This document shows, in pieces, positions 51,230 to 60,380 of a stretch of 64,000 bases of DNA. The stretch spans positions 62,001-126,000 of the forward strand of contig JAJPKA010000003.1 in the NCBI GenBank assembly GCA_021323945.1, given 5' to 3'. The notes below the pieces were generated by a model. That model made no database searches. It was given only the letters and a program-made list of their open reading frames with translations, and was not told where the DNA came from. Made by a program: the position numbers and the translations under genes. Origin of the DNA: Pseudomonadota bacterium (lineage in GTDB: Bacteria; Desulfobacterota; Binatia; Binatales; Binataceae). Within the stretch, counting starts at the first letter, position 1. Every line of letters begins with the position of its first letter.

Positions 51230-52543
51230 CTATCTCATCAGTTGATTCAGGCCGGCAGGCGTGGCGTACTTCGTCACGTTGTTCCACTGGGCGGGAACCT
51301 TCTTGTCCCAGATTTCGCAGGCGCCGCTTGGATTGAAACTGGTGATGTAGCTGACGTGGTCATTCTGAACATCCCAATAAGTTTCCACGATTCCGCAAAA
51401 ACCAAGCTGCGGCCCATAATTATCGAGCTCTCCCGGGGTGGAGCCTACCCACACGACCTTCCAGAGCTTCATGTTGCTGTCGTAGATATCTTCCGCCACA
51501 TTGCCGTAGTATTGCTTGTCTACGTAGTCAACGCGGCTTCCATAGCAATAACCCGGAGCCAGCTCAGGGATCCGGCGGACATCGACCACATAGGTATCAC
51601 GAGTTTCCCATTCACCCCACGAAGGCTTCGGCCAGCCTAACATTCCGTCGTATTCGGCGGGGAAATTGCCGGGCGCCTTCGGGTTCATCTCAACCAAGGT
51701 GAGTATTTTTTGGTCGCGCAGCCATTTGCCAACGAATTTACCGACCCCGCCGTTCCACCCGACTCGCTGATCGTCCTTGACCATATCGCTGCCGAGCAGT
51801 GGCGCGCAGCGGGCGGACGAGGAGAGTCGCAAGGAGCGCCGCAACGCCGGGACAAAGGCATAGTCATCTTCGTCTTTCAGGTTGTCCTGCCAGAAGAGCG
51901 TTAAAACGGCGGTATATTTCGATTGCTCCGGCTGCTCCACCATGATCCATTCGGAATACCAGGCGCCGCCCGCCTCGGGGTCAACACGCGGATAACCTTG
52001 GTCGGTCTCCCAGTTATAGGCGAGTTGTCGGTAAGTGGCATCCACGATCTCAGGAGAGTAGTTTCCGAAACGGTCTTTGGTAAAGAAGGCGCCCTGATTA
52101 CCCAGCTCCATGGCAACCACGACTACGACACCCTGCATCTTGTAGGTGTCATTTGCCATTATCTCTGTTCCCTTGTCCGGCCCGCTCGGATTCGGGAACG
52201 GAAGGCCGGCGACATAATTCTCCAGCCGATAACGACCGTCGGGTTGCTTCACCAGACGAGTCTGGCCCCCGTATTTCTCTGTGGCTTCGACATATGGCTT
52301 GGGTAGCGTGAAATTGTGCTGAGGGCCAACTTTAATCTGGACATCATCTGGCATTTTCCAGAACAGGTCACCCTGCCAAAAATGCTGGACGCCTTCAGAG
52401 AAACAATCCTTGTATTGCGTCCAGTTTTGCTTGGTGATTACCGTCCCCGGAGTAACGTTGCAATCCGCCAGAGCCAGAAGGGGCAATGCCAATATCATAA
52501 AGCCGACCCCAAACAACGTGACCCATCTTTTTTGCCCGATCAT
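51230..52543 (-). CDS. DUF1329-family exported protein
   Basis: A 437-residue protein exported by a Sec signal peptide (IGQKRW, then GVGFMILALPLLALA, cut before DCNV). The ATG at 52543 follows AGGAGG by 4 nt. The mature chain has the Trp- and Tyr-rich sheets of DUF1329, a LolA/LppX-like fold family seen beside RND exporters and in hydrocarbon or terpenoid degradation gene sets. Six cysteines in the mature part are consistent with three disulfides. The usual DUF1302 and RND partners are absent. It stands alone with long flanks. It may carry or sense a lipid in the periplasm. Confidence 0.83.
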   Translation of the reverse strand: MIGQKRWVTLFGVGFMILALPLLALADCNVTPGTVITKQNWTQYKDCFSEGVQHFWQGDLFWKMPDDVQIKVGPQHNFTLPKPYVEATEKYGGQTRLVKQPDGRYRLENYVAGLPFPNPSGPDKGTEIMANDTYKMQGVVVVVAMELGNQGAFFTKDRFGNYSPEIVDATYRQLAYNWETDQGYPRVDPEAGGAWYSEWIMVEQPEQSKYTAVLTLFWQDNLKDEDDYAFVPALRRSLRLSSSARCAPLLGSDMVKDDQRVGWNGGVGKFVGKWLRDQKILTLVEMNPKAPGNFPAEYDGMLGWPKPSWGEWETRDTYVVDVRRIPELAPGYCYGSRVDYVDKQYYGNVAEDIYDSNMKLWKVVWVGSTPGELDNYGPQLGFCGIVETYWDVQNDHVSYITSFNPSGACEIWDKKVPAQWNNVTKYATPAGLNQLMR

Positions 52544-52547
52544 ATTT

Positions 52548-52553
52548 CCTCCT
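52548..52553 (-). promoter_or_regulatory. Shine-Dalgarno site fixing ATG 52543
   Basis: AGGAGG on the minus strand lies 4 nt before ATG 52543. It removes 20 residues that would otherwise mask the signal peptide of the DUF1329 protein. Confidence 0.6.
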
Positions 52554-53158
52554 TTTTGAGCGCCAAAGCGAATTGACTCGCCTGATCGATGGCACCTCCC
52601 CAACGCAATGCTGCAATCAATTTCGAATGATGCTCCAATTACGCGCCGTCCATTTGTATCCTGTCAATAAAAGATTTACCGGCCTGTTTTACAGCGCGTA
52701 ACCGTTGGCTTCGCACCGCGGCCGGATATCACAACCCGACGCTCCACGCAGATAAAGTCTGAACCTATGACGTTCTAAGTCTCGTTATTTGACGAACCGG
52801 ACGAAGTAATCCTGTGCCGTTAAGCCGACCAAGGTACCCTTCCGATCTCAATGAACCGAGTCGCGGGGCAGAGTCAGAACCGCGCCGAATTAACGGCACG
52901 CTACACCGAGCGCTCATTCTATCCGAACTCACCACTCCCGTCCCTGCCGGTAACTGTCCCCCTCTATGATAATCAGAGCGACACTCGGAGCGAGTTATCC
53001 TAAACCTTACTGGCTGTCAACTGCATGTGACCGGCCTTGGCCTCATTTCTTGCACAGAAATTCACCAAGCATCCCCCCGCTTTTGTAGGGTCGCTGCTCG
53101 TGATGCCGGTTGAAGCGTCGTGAGTGATGCCAACCGCAGCGGACGCTGGTCAGCAGGA
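52554..53158. other. Long intergenic region with a spaced inverted repeat
   Basis: About 605 bases without a credible gene on either strand. The only ordered element is a 10-bp inverted repeat at 52814-52823 and 52890-52899. It should include the promoter of the DUF1329 gene and the 3' end of the aconitase transcript. No tRNA or intrinsic terminator was seen. Confidence 0.5.
52814..52899. repeat. 10-bp inverted repeat with 66-nt interior
   Basis: GTGCCGTTAA at 52814-52823 is exactly inverted as TTAACGGCAC at 52890-52899. The interior is not coding. It could be a folded RNA, the ends of a decayed element, or chance. Confidence 0.3.
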
Positions 53159-55930
53159 CTAGGCGTTCAGTAATTGCCGAAGTACGTAAGGCAACACACC
53201 ACCATGGCGGATGTACTCGACATCTTCGGGCGTATCAATGCGGGCGAGAACATCGAACTCCTTGGTCTTGCCATTCTCGTCGGCGCGCACTTTCAGCACC
53301 TGGCGCGGCTTTAATCCCGCTTCGAGCCCGGAGATCGAATAAACTTCCCGGCCGCTGAGCCCCAGGGTCTCGCGATTCTGACCCGGCATGAACTGGAGGG
53401 CCAAGACGCCCATTCCAATCAAATTGCTCCGATGAATCCGCTCGAAGGTTTCGGCGATTACCGCACGCACGCCCAGCAACTGCGTACCTTTGGCGGCCCA
53501 ATCACGCGAGGAACCCGAACCATACTCCTTGCCGGCAATAACAAGCAACGGCACGTTCTCCCTGCGATACCGCTCCGCGGCTTCGAAGATAGTGGTTTGC
53601 TCACCATCAGGCAGGTGCACCGTGAATCCGCCTTGAATGCCCGGCACGAGCAGGTTTCGTAAACGAATATTGGCGAACGTGCCGCGCACCATCACCTCGT
53701 GATTCCCACGGCGCGCCCCATATGAATTGAAATCGCGCGGATGTACACCGAGACTGATGAGGTACCTGCCAGCGGCTCCATCGGGAGCTATTGAGCCCGC
53801 CGGTGAGATATGATCGGTGGTGATGCTATCGCCCAGCATTACCAGCACGCGAGCTCCCGTAATGTCCGTGATCGGTGCTGGCTTTGGGCCGACGCCTTCA
53901 AAGAATGGTGGCGCTTTCACATAAGTAGACTTTGGGTCCCACTGGAACAAATCACCTGCGGGCACTTCCAACCGCTGCCATCGCTCATCGCCTTCGAACA
54001 CATGACCGTATTCATTGCGAAACATTGAGGAATCAATGTACTGAGAGGTCGCGCTGTCAAGCTCCTCGGCGGTGGGCCAAAGATCGCGAAGGTAGACGGG
54101 CTTGCCTTGCCGGTCGTGCGCAAGCGGCTCCACTTCTGGATCAAAATCCATCGAGCCGGCTATCGCGTAGGCGACAACCAGCGGCGGCGATGCCAGGTAA
54201 TTGAAACGGACAACCGGATTGATACGACCCTCGAAGTTCCGATTTCCGCTGAGTATCGCGCAGACTACCAAATCCCCACTCTTGATCGCAGCAGCGATGG
54301 GCTCTGGGATCGGTCCGCTATTGCCGATACATGTGGTGCAACCGTAGCCAACCAGATTGAAACGGAGCTGTTCAAGATATGGCAGTAAACCAGAGCGTTT
54401 AAGGTAAGCGGTCACCACCTTCGATCCCGGAGCGAGACTGGTCTTCACCCATGGTTTGATGGTCAGCCCCCGCTCAACGGCTTTTTTGGCGAGGATTCCG
54501 GCCCCCAACATAACCGCGGGATTGGACGTATTCGTACAGCTTGTGATCGCCGCAATCACCACTGAACCATGCCGCAACTGCAAGGTCGCATCACCCAACT
54601 GGAGGTCGACGGTTCGTCCCAGCGCCCCCAGATCACCTCCGCCCACCGCTTCGAGCGGAGCAACGTCTTTGTTGCCGCCCTCTCCAATCCAGCGTTCGAT
54701 GACTTTCGGCTCGGGGCCGTTTCGTGGATCGACTACCTCCTTCGCCAATTCCGCGCGGAATTGACGTTTTGCAGCCCTCAAGGCCACCCGATCCTGCGGC
54801 CGTCGCGGTCCCGCTAAACTGGGTTCAACTTCGCCCAGATCCAACTCAATCACGTCCGTAAACACTGGGTCAGGTGCATCGGGCGAGCGAAAAATCCCTT
54901 GATGTTTACAGTAAGCCTCGATTAGTCTGAGTTGCTCCTCGGACCGACCTGTCATCCTAAGGTAATTGAGCGTCTCGTCGTCGATCGGAAAAAATCCGAT
55001 AGTGGCACCGTATTCAGGCGCCATATTGCCCAGCGTTGCGCGGTCAGCGACGCTGAGGCTGGCGATCCCTTGGCCGAAATACTCGACGAATTTGTTAACC
55101 ACCCCCTTGCGCCGCAACATTTGAGTGACCGTCAGAACCAGGTCGGTTGCCGTGGCCCCGGGCTTGAGCCTTCCTTTGAGATGGAAGCCGACGACCTCAG
55201 GAATTAGCATGGGCATTGAACGGCCCAACATTGCGGCTTCGGCTTCGATTCCTCCCACCCCCCAGCCGACGACCCCGAGTCCATTAACCATAGTGGTGTG
55301 TGAATCGGTCCCAAGGACGGTATCGGGATAGGCTTCACCGTTCGCTGAGGTGAAAACTACCGGGGCTAAATACTCGATATTGACTTGATGGACGATCCCG
55401 GTATCTGGGGGAACCACGCGGAAGTTACGGAACGCCTGTTGCCCCCATCTGAGGAACTGATATCGCTCTTGATTGCGTTCGAACTCCAGTTCGGCGTTGA
55501 TCGCGAACGCCTGCGCTGTGCCGAAAGCATCGACCTGCACCGAATGATCGATCACGAGGTCAGCCGGCTGTAGCGGATTAATTCGAGCCGGGTCACCGCC
55601 CAGTCTGCGAATCGCGTCGCGCATCGCCGCCAGGTCAGCGACGACCGGAACGCCTGTGAAGTCTTGCAGCAAAACCCTGGCCGGCATAAATGAGATTTCG
55701 CCGCCATCCTGGCCCCGAGTGGTTGTCCAACGCGCGAGCGCTTCGATGTGGGCAGGAATTACCACTAACCCATCCTCGCGTCGTAAGAGGTTTTCCAACA
55801 TTATTTTGATCGAAAATGGCATGCGCTCGAGATCGAAACCTGCGCCGGCCAGTTTCTTTAGAGAGTGGATGGTATAGTCCTTGCCACCTACCGAAAGAGT
55901 ACTGCGAGTACCGAAGCTATCTTTGCTCAT
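53159..55930 (-). CDS. acnA: Aconitate hydratase, AcnA type
   Basis: A 923-residue aconitase interconverting citrate and isocitrate in the TCA and glyoxylate cycles. Cluster ligands are the Cys in AITSCTNTSNP and the pair in GYGCTTCIGNSGP. The swivel domain near the C-terminus has the substrate-binding GSSRDWAAKG. Length and the N-terminal DYTIHSLKKL block match AcnA/IRP1 rather than AcnB. It is monocistronic, with long gaps on the downstream side. Regulation is not evident from the sequence. Confidence 0.96.
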   Translation of the reverse strand: MSKDSFGTRSTLSVGGKDYTIHSLKKLAGAGFDLERMPFSIKIMLENLLRREDGLVVIPAHIEALARWTTTRGQDGGEISFMPARVLLQDFTGVPVVADLAAMRDAIRRLGGDPARINPLQPADLVIDHSVQVDAFGTAQAFAINAELEFERNQERYQFLRWGQQAFRNFRVVPPDTGIVHQVNIEYLAPVVFTSANGEAYPDTVLGTDSHTTMVNGLGVVGWGVGGIEAEAAMLGRSMPMLIPEVVGFHLKGRLKPGATATDLVLTVTQMLRRKGVVNKFVEYFGQGIASLSVADRATLGNMAPEYGATIGFFPIDDETLNYLRMTGRSEEQLRLIEAYCKHQGIFRSPDAPDPVFTDVIELDLGEVEPSLAGPRRPQDRVALRAAKRQFRAELAKEVVDPRNGPEPKVIERWIGEGGNKDVAPLEAVGGGDLGALGRTVDLQLGDATLQLRHGSVVIAAITSCTNTSNPAVMLGAGILAKKAVERGLTIKPWVKTSLAPGSKVVTAYLKRSGLLPYLEQLRFNLVGYGCTTCIGNSGPIPEPIAAAIKSGDLVVCAILSGNRNFEGRINPVVRFNYLASPPLVVAYAIAGSMDFDPEVEPLAHDRQGKPVYLRDLWPTAEELDSATSQYIDSSMFRNEYGHVFEGDERWQRLEVPAGDLFQWDPKSTYVKAPPFFEGVGPKPAPITDITGARVLVMLGDSITTDHISPAGSIAPDGAAGRYLISLGVHPRDFNSYGARRGNHEVMVRGTFANIRLRNLLVPGIQGGFTVHLPDGEQTTIFEAAERYRRENVPLLVIAGKEYGSGSSRDWAAKGTQLLGVRAVIAETFERIHRSNLIGMGVLALQFMPGQNRETLGLSGREVYSISGLEAGLKPRQVLKVRADENGKTKEFDVLARIDTPEDVEYIRHGGVLPYVLRQLLNA

Positions 55931-56127
55931 AAATCGATCATACTAGAGTGGCAGTCGCTTTCGACAGACACGCCACTCAGGAAACATTCTTTTGCAGCCG
56001 TACACTCGTTGCCTCTCGAGTCGGTGACCAGTAAGCACCGGCACTCCCCCCTTCGAAATCTTCGCGCACCGGGACGCCGGACACACAGGTCCCCCCGAGA
56101 ATGAGGAAAGGGGCGGCAGCGCTGACG

Positions 56128-57504
56128 TTAGCTGACAACCGCGGTGGCGCGAGATGGGGGAACTGAAACGACCGGTTCTCGGCGGGTGCCGGGAATATAA
56201 GGGCGAGAGCCAGGTTCACGCTCGAATGGATCCAACAGGCCCAGTTCCTTGCCATATTCGCGTACTGCTGGTAGCACTTCCTGGCCCAAAAGTCGGATAT
56301 TCCTGAGCCGGTCTTCAAAACTGACCGGGCCCTGTGTTGCGAAGAAACCAAACACGCTGGGCCGCAAGGTTTCCAGGATGCGGCGGATTTTTGGCAGCAC
56401 CGTCTTTGGGGTACCTGAAATTACCGCCATACTCTTGACCGTCTTGGGGTAACGGCTGTAGATCGCAGCTCGGGCTTCTTCGATTGTAGCCTCGCCGCGT
56501 TGCAGCCGTTGCTTCGTGCTCAGCCTGCGCTGGGGTGCGCCTTCCGCACTTCCCAACTTTTCAGCACTAACTCCCAGAAAAGCCGTTCCAGAACGGGCGG
56601 CGGTGGCTTGGGCCAGTCGGCGCGTCGCTGCCTTTGAATTATAGCCGGGCGGGAGAGTGTGCTCGGGACGGGAGAAATTCACCTGGCCACCGCCGAACAG
56701 ATGACATCTACCCAGCTCCTCGGCTTTTTGCTCATTGTCGGTCACGAACACGTGTTGCACGTAGCCGAAGTTCTCGGAGCCAGCTAAATAGCCATGTTTT
56801 GCTGCGGTATCGCCATAGAGATTCCATAACTCAACCGTCTCTTTCAGGCTGGTGCCGAGGCCGAGGTATGGATATTTGTGCTCCGCGCACCACTCGACAG
56901 TCTCCGGACTCAGCACTCCAGGAATCCAGATTGGGGGGCGAGGCTTTTGATACGGGCGCACCCAGGGATTTACATAGCGATAGGTGAAATGTTTGCCTTC
57001 CCATCGAAATGGGCCAGGCCGCATCCAGGCGGCCAGGATGAGGTCATGGGCTTCATTGAACAACTCGCGGTTGTAGGCGGGGTTGGCGTTGTTAAAGATC
57101 TGTTCGCTGCCCGCCCCACGTACCCAGCCAGGCACCAGCCGCCCGTATGAAATACAATCGATCATTGCGAGTTCCTCGGCCACTCGCAGCGGATTCTTGA
57201 AGGTCGGTAGCGGATTCCCGAGTAGTACGATTCGAACTTTGCGGGTGATGCGCGCCAGAATCGAGGCTTCGACATTCATCACCGCGCCGAGGCAAAACGG
57301 CGTACCGTGGTGTTCGTTGAGCATGATGGCGTCAAAGCCGGCTTCTTCGGCCAAAACGGCTTCGTTGAGATATTCATCGAACAGTTGCGCCCCTTTTTCG
57401 GGATCGAAAAATTTGTTAGGCAGGCCAAAAAAACCGCCATGCTTGATGACCTCGTCTTCAGGTACGTAGCGATAGGGTCGCTCGGTAAAGTACATCAGGA
57501 TCAT
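56128..57504 (-). CDS. LLM-class flavin-dependent monooxygenase (first)
   Basis: A 458-residue bacterial luciferase-like TIM-barrel flavoprotein. LAEEAGFDAIMLNEHHG near residue 57 and GNPLPTFKNPLRVAEELAMIDCISYGRLVPGWVRG are the family marks. The central region has an extra 60-residue insert (about 290-350) compared with minimal members, and the C-terminus is Pro- and Arg-rich. ATG 57504 is preferred over the longer frame from 57564. Members use FMNH2 or F420H2 to oxidise aldehydes, sulphonates or hydrocarbons. It is third in a unit with an acyl-CoA dehydrogenase and a second LLM protein. Confidence 0.86.
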   Translation of the reverse strand: MILMYFTERPYRYVPEDEVIKHGGFFGLPNKFFDPEKGAQLFDEYLNEAVLAEEAGFDAIMLNEHHGTPFCLGAVMNVEASILARITRKVRIVLLGNPLPTFKNPLRVAEELAMIDCISYGRLVPGWVRGAGSEQIFNNANPAYNRELFNEAHDLILAAWMRPGPFRWEGKHFTYRYVNPWVRPYQKPRPPIWIPGVLSPETVEWCAEHKYPYLGLGTSLKETVELWNLYGDTAAKHGYLAGSENFGYVQHVFVTDNEQKAEELGRCHLFGGGQVNFSRPEHTLPPGYNSKAATRRLAQATAARSGTAFLGVSAEKLGSAEGAPQRRLSTKQRLQRGEATIEEARAAIYSRYPKTVKSMAVISGTPKTVLPKIRRILETLRPSVFGFFATQGPVSFEDRLRNIRLLGQEVLPAVREYGKELGLLDPFEREPGSRPYIPGTRREPVVSVPPSRATAVVS

Positions 57505-57642
57505 AGCTGCATTCTCCCCTGCTTCTTCTGCCTCTAACGGCATCCGCCGTTGAGATTCAAGCATTGCCTAATCGAAGAGAATTGTATGAGGCAAGTTCCT
57601 CTTTCGACTTTTAACGACGCTCCCTGGCCAGCCGTACCTACC

Positions 57643-58569
57643 TCACGCCGCGAACGCGGGAAGGATCTTGCTGCCATAGAGTTCGATCTGCGAGGGCACT
57701 TCAGCCGGCGGACAGGCGGGACGCAAGACGAATTTCACACATCCAGCCTCCACGAACGCGTGCAATCTCTCGATACACTCAGCGGCTGAGCCGACGATAG
57801 AACGCGCAGCCACCTCTTCGGGAGGGATCGGCAGACCTTTGAGTAGCGGCGCGACGGTCTTCCAGGCCTTCTCGCGATCCTCGCTGACATATGTCAGGAG
57901 CAATACCCCCGCTTCGCGCGGGTTGATGGTGCGACCGTATTGCTGACCGAAGCTTAGCAACCTGGCCATATCGCGTTTGAATTCCTCGGGACTCGTAAGG
58001 GCGGGGAACCATCCATCGCCAAGGCGTGCAACGCGCTTGAGAATGGCGTCGCTCTTGCCACCGATCCAGATATCCAATGATCCTTTGCGCGGTTTGGGCT
58101 CGATGGTTACATCATCAAACTGATAGAATTGGCCGTGATGAGTCACGTGCGACTCTGTCCAAAGGCGGCGCAGGATCACAATTCCTTCCTCAAGCCGCTT
58201 GCCTCGCTCTGTCGCCGGAACCCCCGACGCAGCCAGGTCACGAAGGTCACTGCCACTGCCGACCGCCATGATCATCCTTCCCTCGGAGATGAAATCGAGC
58301 GTCGCGTACGTCTTGGCTACGTGCACAGGATGGCGCGCCGGCAACGTCAAGACACTGGGTCCCATTTTGAGGCGCTTAGTCCGACCAGCGATCATCGCGA
58401 ACAGACAATTGATGTCCAGCGTGGGGTTGCGCGTGACGATGTGATCCGACAGCCAGAGCGAGTCAAGTCCTACGGCCTCGGCCAGTTCTGCATATCGGCA
58501 GATTGACTCTGCGTCAGGCAAACCATAGCTCCACAGCCCGAAACCGATACCGATTTTGACGCCACTCAT
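57643..58569 (-). CDS. LLM-class F420/FMN-dependent oxidoreductase (second)
   Basis: A 308-residue luciferase-like protein. The start is ATG 58569 with GAGG about 8 nt upstream; the longer open frame to 58833 runs over the neighbouring gene and is not translated. GIGFGLWSYGLPDAESICRYAE and LDSLWLSDHIV open the barrel, and VGSGSDLRDLAASGVP and PLDIWIGGKSDAILKRVARLGDGW-like blocks follow. This is the form of the F420-dependent TIGR03619-type subfamily. The cofactor is undecided. It lies 115 nt downstream of an acyl-CoA dehydrogenase. Confidence 0.86.
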   Translation of the reverse strand: MSGVKIGIGFGLWSYGLPDAESICRYAELAEAVGLDSLWLSDHIVTRNPTLDINCLFAMIAGRTKRLKMGPSVLTLPARHPVHVAKTYATLDFISEGRMIMAVGSGSDLRDLAASGVPATERGKRLEEGIVILRRLWTESHVTHHGQFYQFDDVTIEPKPRKGSLDIWIGGKSDAILKRVARLGDGWFPALTSPEEFKRDMARLLSFGQQYGRTINPREAGVLLLTYVSEDREKAWKTVAPLLKGLPIPPEEVAARSIVGSAAECIERLHAFVEAGCVKFVLRPACPPAEVPSQIELYGSKILPAFAA

Positions 58570-58684
58570 CAGGCTATCCTCGAAGTAGATTAAACTGCAG
58601 CTCGGCCTCGCACGGGGTGGCTGGGCAATTGGGAACGAAGTTCCACGAGGACCCGCCTCCCGACAACAAGCATCGCGATAATCG

Positions 58685-59875
58685 CTATCGCGACTTCGGC
58701 AATCCCAGGACGCGCTCGGCAATAATGTTGCGCTGAATCTCTGAGGTCCCGGCTTCGATAGTGTTGGCTCTCGAGCGCAAAAAATGGTGCTGCCAGCGTC
58801 CCCCTTCGACTGCATATGGAGAACCACGCACAAGTTGACTGGCGGGCCCCTCGAGCGCCATGACGAACTCCATCATCCGCTGGTTGAGCTCGGACCACGC
58901 GATCTTGGAAATCGAGCCTTCGGGTCCTGGATCGCCACCCTTGAGGATTTTGGAGAAGGTCCGATACGCGGTAAAACGCATCATTTCGAGATCAACATAG
59001 AATTGCGCAAGCTGCTGCCGAATTATTGGATCACTGGTAGCCGGCAAACCGTTGCGCTGCGTCGAACGCGCCAGCTCAACTATTTCATCGAACACGATTC
59101 GGTACCGCATTACCGTGGCGAGCGCCGTGGTTCCGCGCTCGTTCATCAGGGTGGTGGTCGCTACCCTCCAGCCTTCGTTGAGTGGGCCCAGCAGGTTCGC
59201 ACGCGGCACATGTACGTCGTCAAAAAATATTTCGTTGAATTCGGCCTCGCCGGTCATCTGCCGCAAAGGCTTAACTGTAATTCCCGGCGTGCGCATCTCG
59301 ACCAGCAAATATGACAAGCCTCGATGTTTGGGTGCATCCGGGTCAGTGCGAACCAGCAACATGCACATATCGGCGATATGACCAAAGGTCGTCCAGACTT
59401 TTTGGCCATTGATGATGAATTCATCACCCTTCAGTTCCGCGCGAGTTTTAAGCGAGGCCAGGTCGGAGCCGGCGTTGGGTTCGGAGAAACCCTGACACCA
59501 AATCTCTTCACAGCTCAAAATTTTTGGCAGATAGCGCTTCTTCTGCTCTTCGGTACCGTGCGTAATGATCGTCGGACCAGCCATCGAGAGCCCGAGGATA
59601 TTGAGCGGGCTAGGTGCTCTGAAGCGCGCCATCTCCTCGTTGAAGATGGCCATTTCGACCTGGCTTGCTCCTTGACCGCCGTACTCTTTGGGCCACGCCA
59701 TCCCCAGAAAGCCGTTTTCGTAGAGCCGACGCTGCCAGTCCTTTAGAAAATCGATCTGCGACATACCTGCTGGTCTGCCTCCTCCCTGGCCCCATCCGGG
59801 AGGCAAGTTTTCCCGCAGGAACTTTTGTACCCGCTGGCGGAAACGTTCCTCGTCAGCACTGAAGTTCAAATCCAT
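58685..59875 (-). CDS. Acyl-CoA dehydrogenase
   Basis: A 396-residue acyl-CoA dehydrogenase. MDLNFSADEERFRQRVQKFL opens the protein, GFSEPNAGSDLASL is the flavin signature near residue 131, and IEAGTSEIQRNIIAERVLGLP ends it. The end block differs from the classic YEGTSE, so the catalytic base may be shifted by one residue, as in many FadE-like actinobacterial and Binatota-type enzymes. It leads a minus-strand unit with two LLM oxidoreductases. It likely acts on long, branched or steroid-derived acyl-CoA. The substrate is unproven. Confidence 0.9.
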   Translation of the reverse strand: MDLNFSADEERFRQRVQKFLRENLPPGWGQGGGRPAGMSQIDFLKDWQRRLYENGFLGMAWPKEYGGQGASQVEMAIFNEEMARFRAPSPLNILGLSMAGPTIITHGTEEQKKRYLPKILSCEEIWCQGFSEPNAGSDLASLKTRAELKGDEFIINGQKVWTTFGHIADMCMLLVRTDPDAPKHRGLSYLLVEMRTPGITVKPLRQMTGEAEFNEIFFDDVHVPRANLLGPLNEGWRVATTTLMNERGTTALATVMRYRIVFDEIVELARSTQRNGLPATSDPIIRQQLAQFYVDLEMMRFTAYRTFSKILKGGDPGPEGSISKIAWSELNQRMMEFVMALEGPASQLVRGSPYAVEGGRWQHHFLRSRANTIEAGTSEIQRNIIAERVLGLPKSR

Positions 59876-60380
59876 GGATTCATCCTCACGGGTCGCGCCC
59901 GATTTCCGCGCTCGCTGCGCAAGGCAGCCTCGGTCACGACCGACTCGTCCACACGTTGTGATTTATCGAAAGAAATCCATCGACCGGATCCACTCGGCGC
60001 GGCCCCATTAGCTTGCGAATCGGCACCAAGGGCGTTCACAGATTGACACATCGGCTGGCTGTCCGGGGCCTTCGCCGTCGGACTACCCCCGCCAAACCGC
60101 ACACATCCTGTTCGTGAACTGAGCCGCCTGGGTCATCGGCTTGTCCGCTCTCGCGGCCCCATACTTTGCGGCTCATTTTTTATATCTGCCGAGCCGTCCT
60201 GTTCGGTGGCCGCACGAATGCACGCATCCATCAGCAGGTCAAAACCCGCCTTGGCGGGACCGCCACGCCGTGAAATTACCGATGAAAGGTTTTGTTAGCA
60301 AGGCTAGACCCGCTTGGGCGCAGCAGCCCGTCCGAATCGTCCGCGAGGGTGCATGCGGTCCGATCGGCAAAAAGTCCAGC
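59876..60380. other. Intergenic region without recognised element
   Basis: About 505 bases. Short open frames on both strands have poor composition and no ribosome-binding site. I found no hairpin, tRNA or clear promoter. It must contain the promoter of the acyl-CoA dehydrogenase unit and the 3' end of the esterase transcript. Confidence 0.45.

Noticed and set aside
58570-58833. N-terminal extension of the second LLM gene by 88 residues
   Set aside because: It runs over the acyl-CoA dehydrogenase gene, has no family similarity, and ATG 58569 has its own GAGG and the normal family N-terminus.
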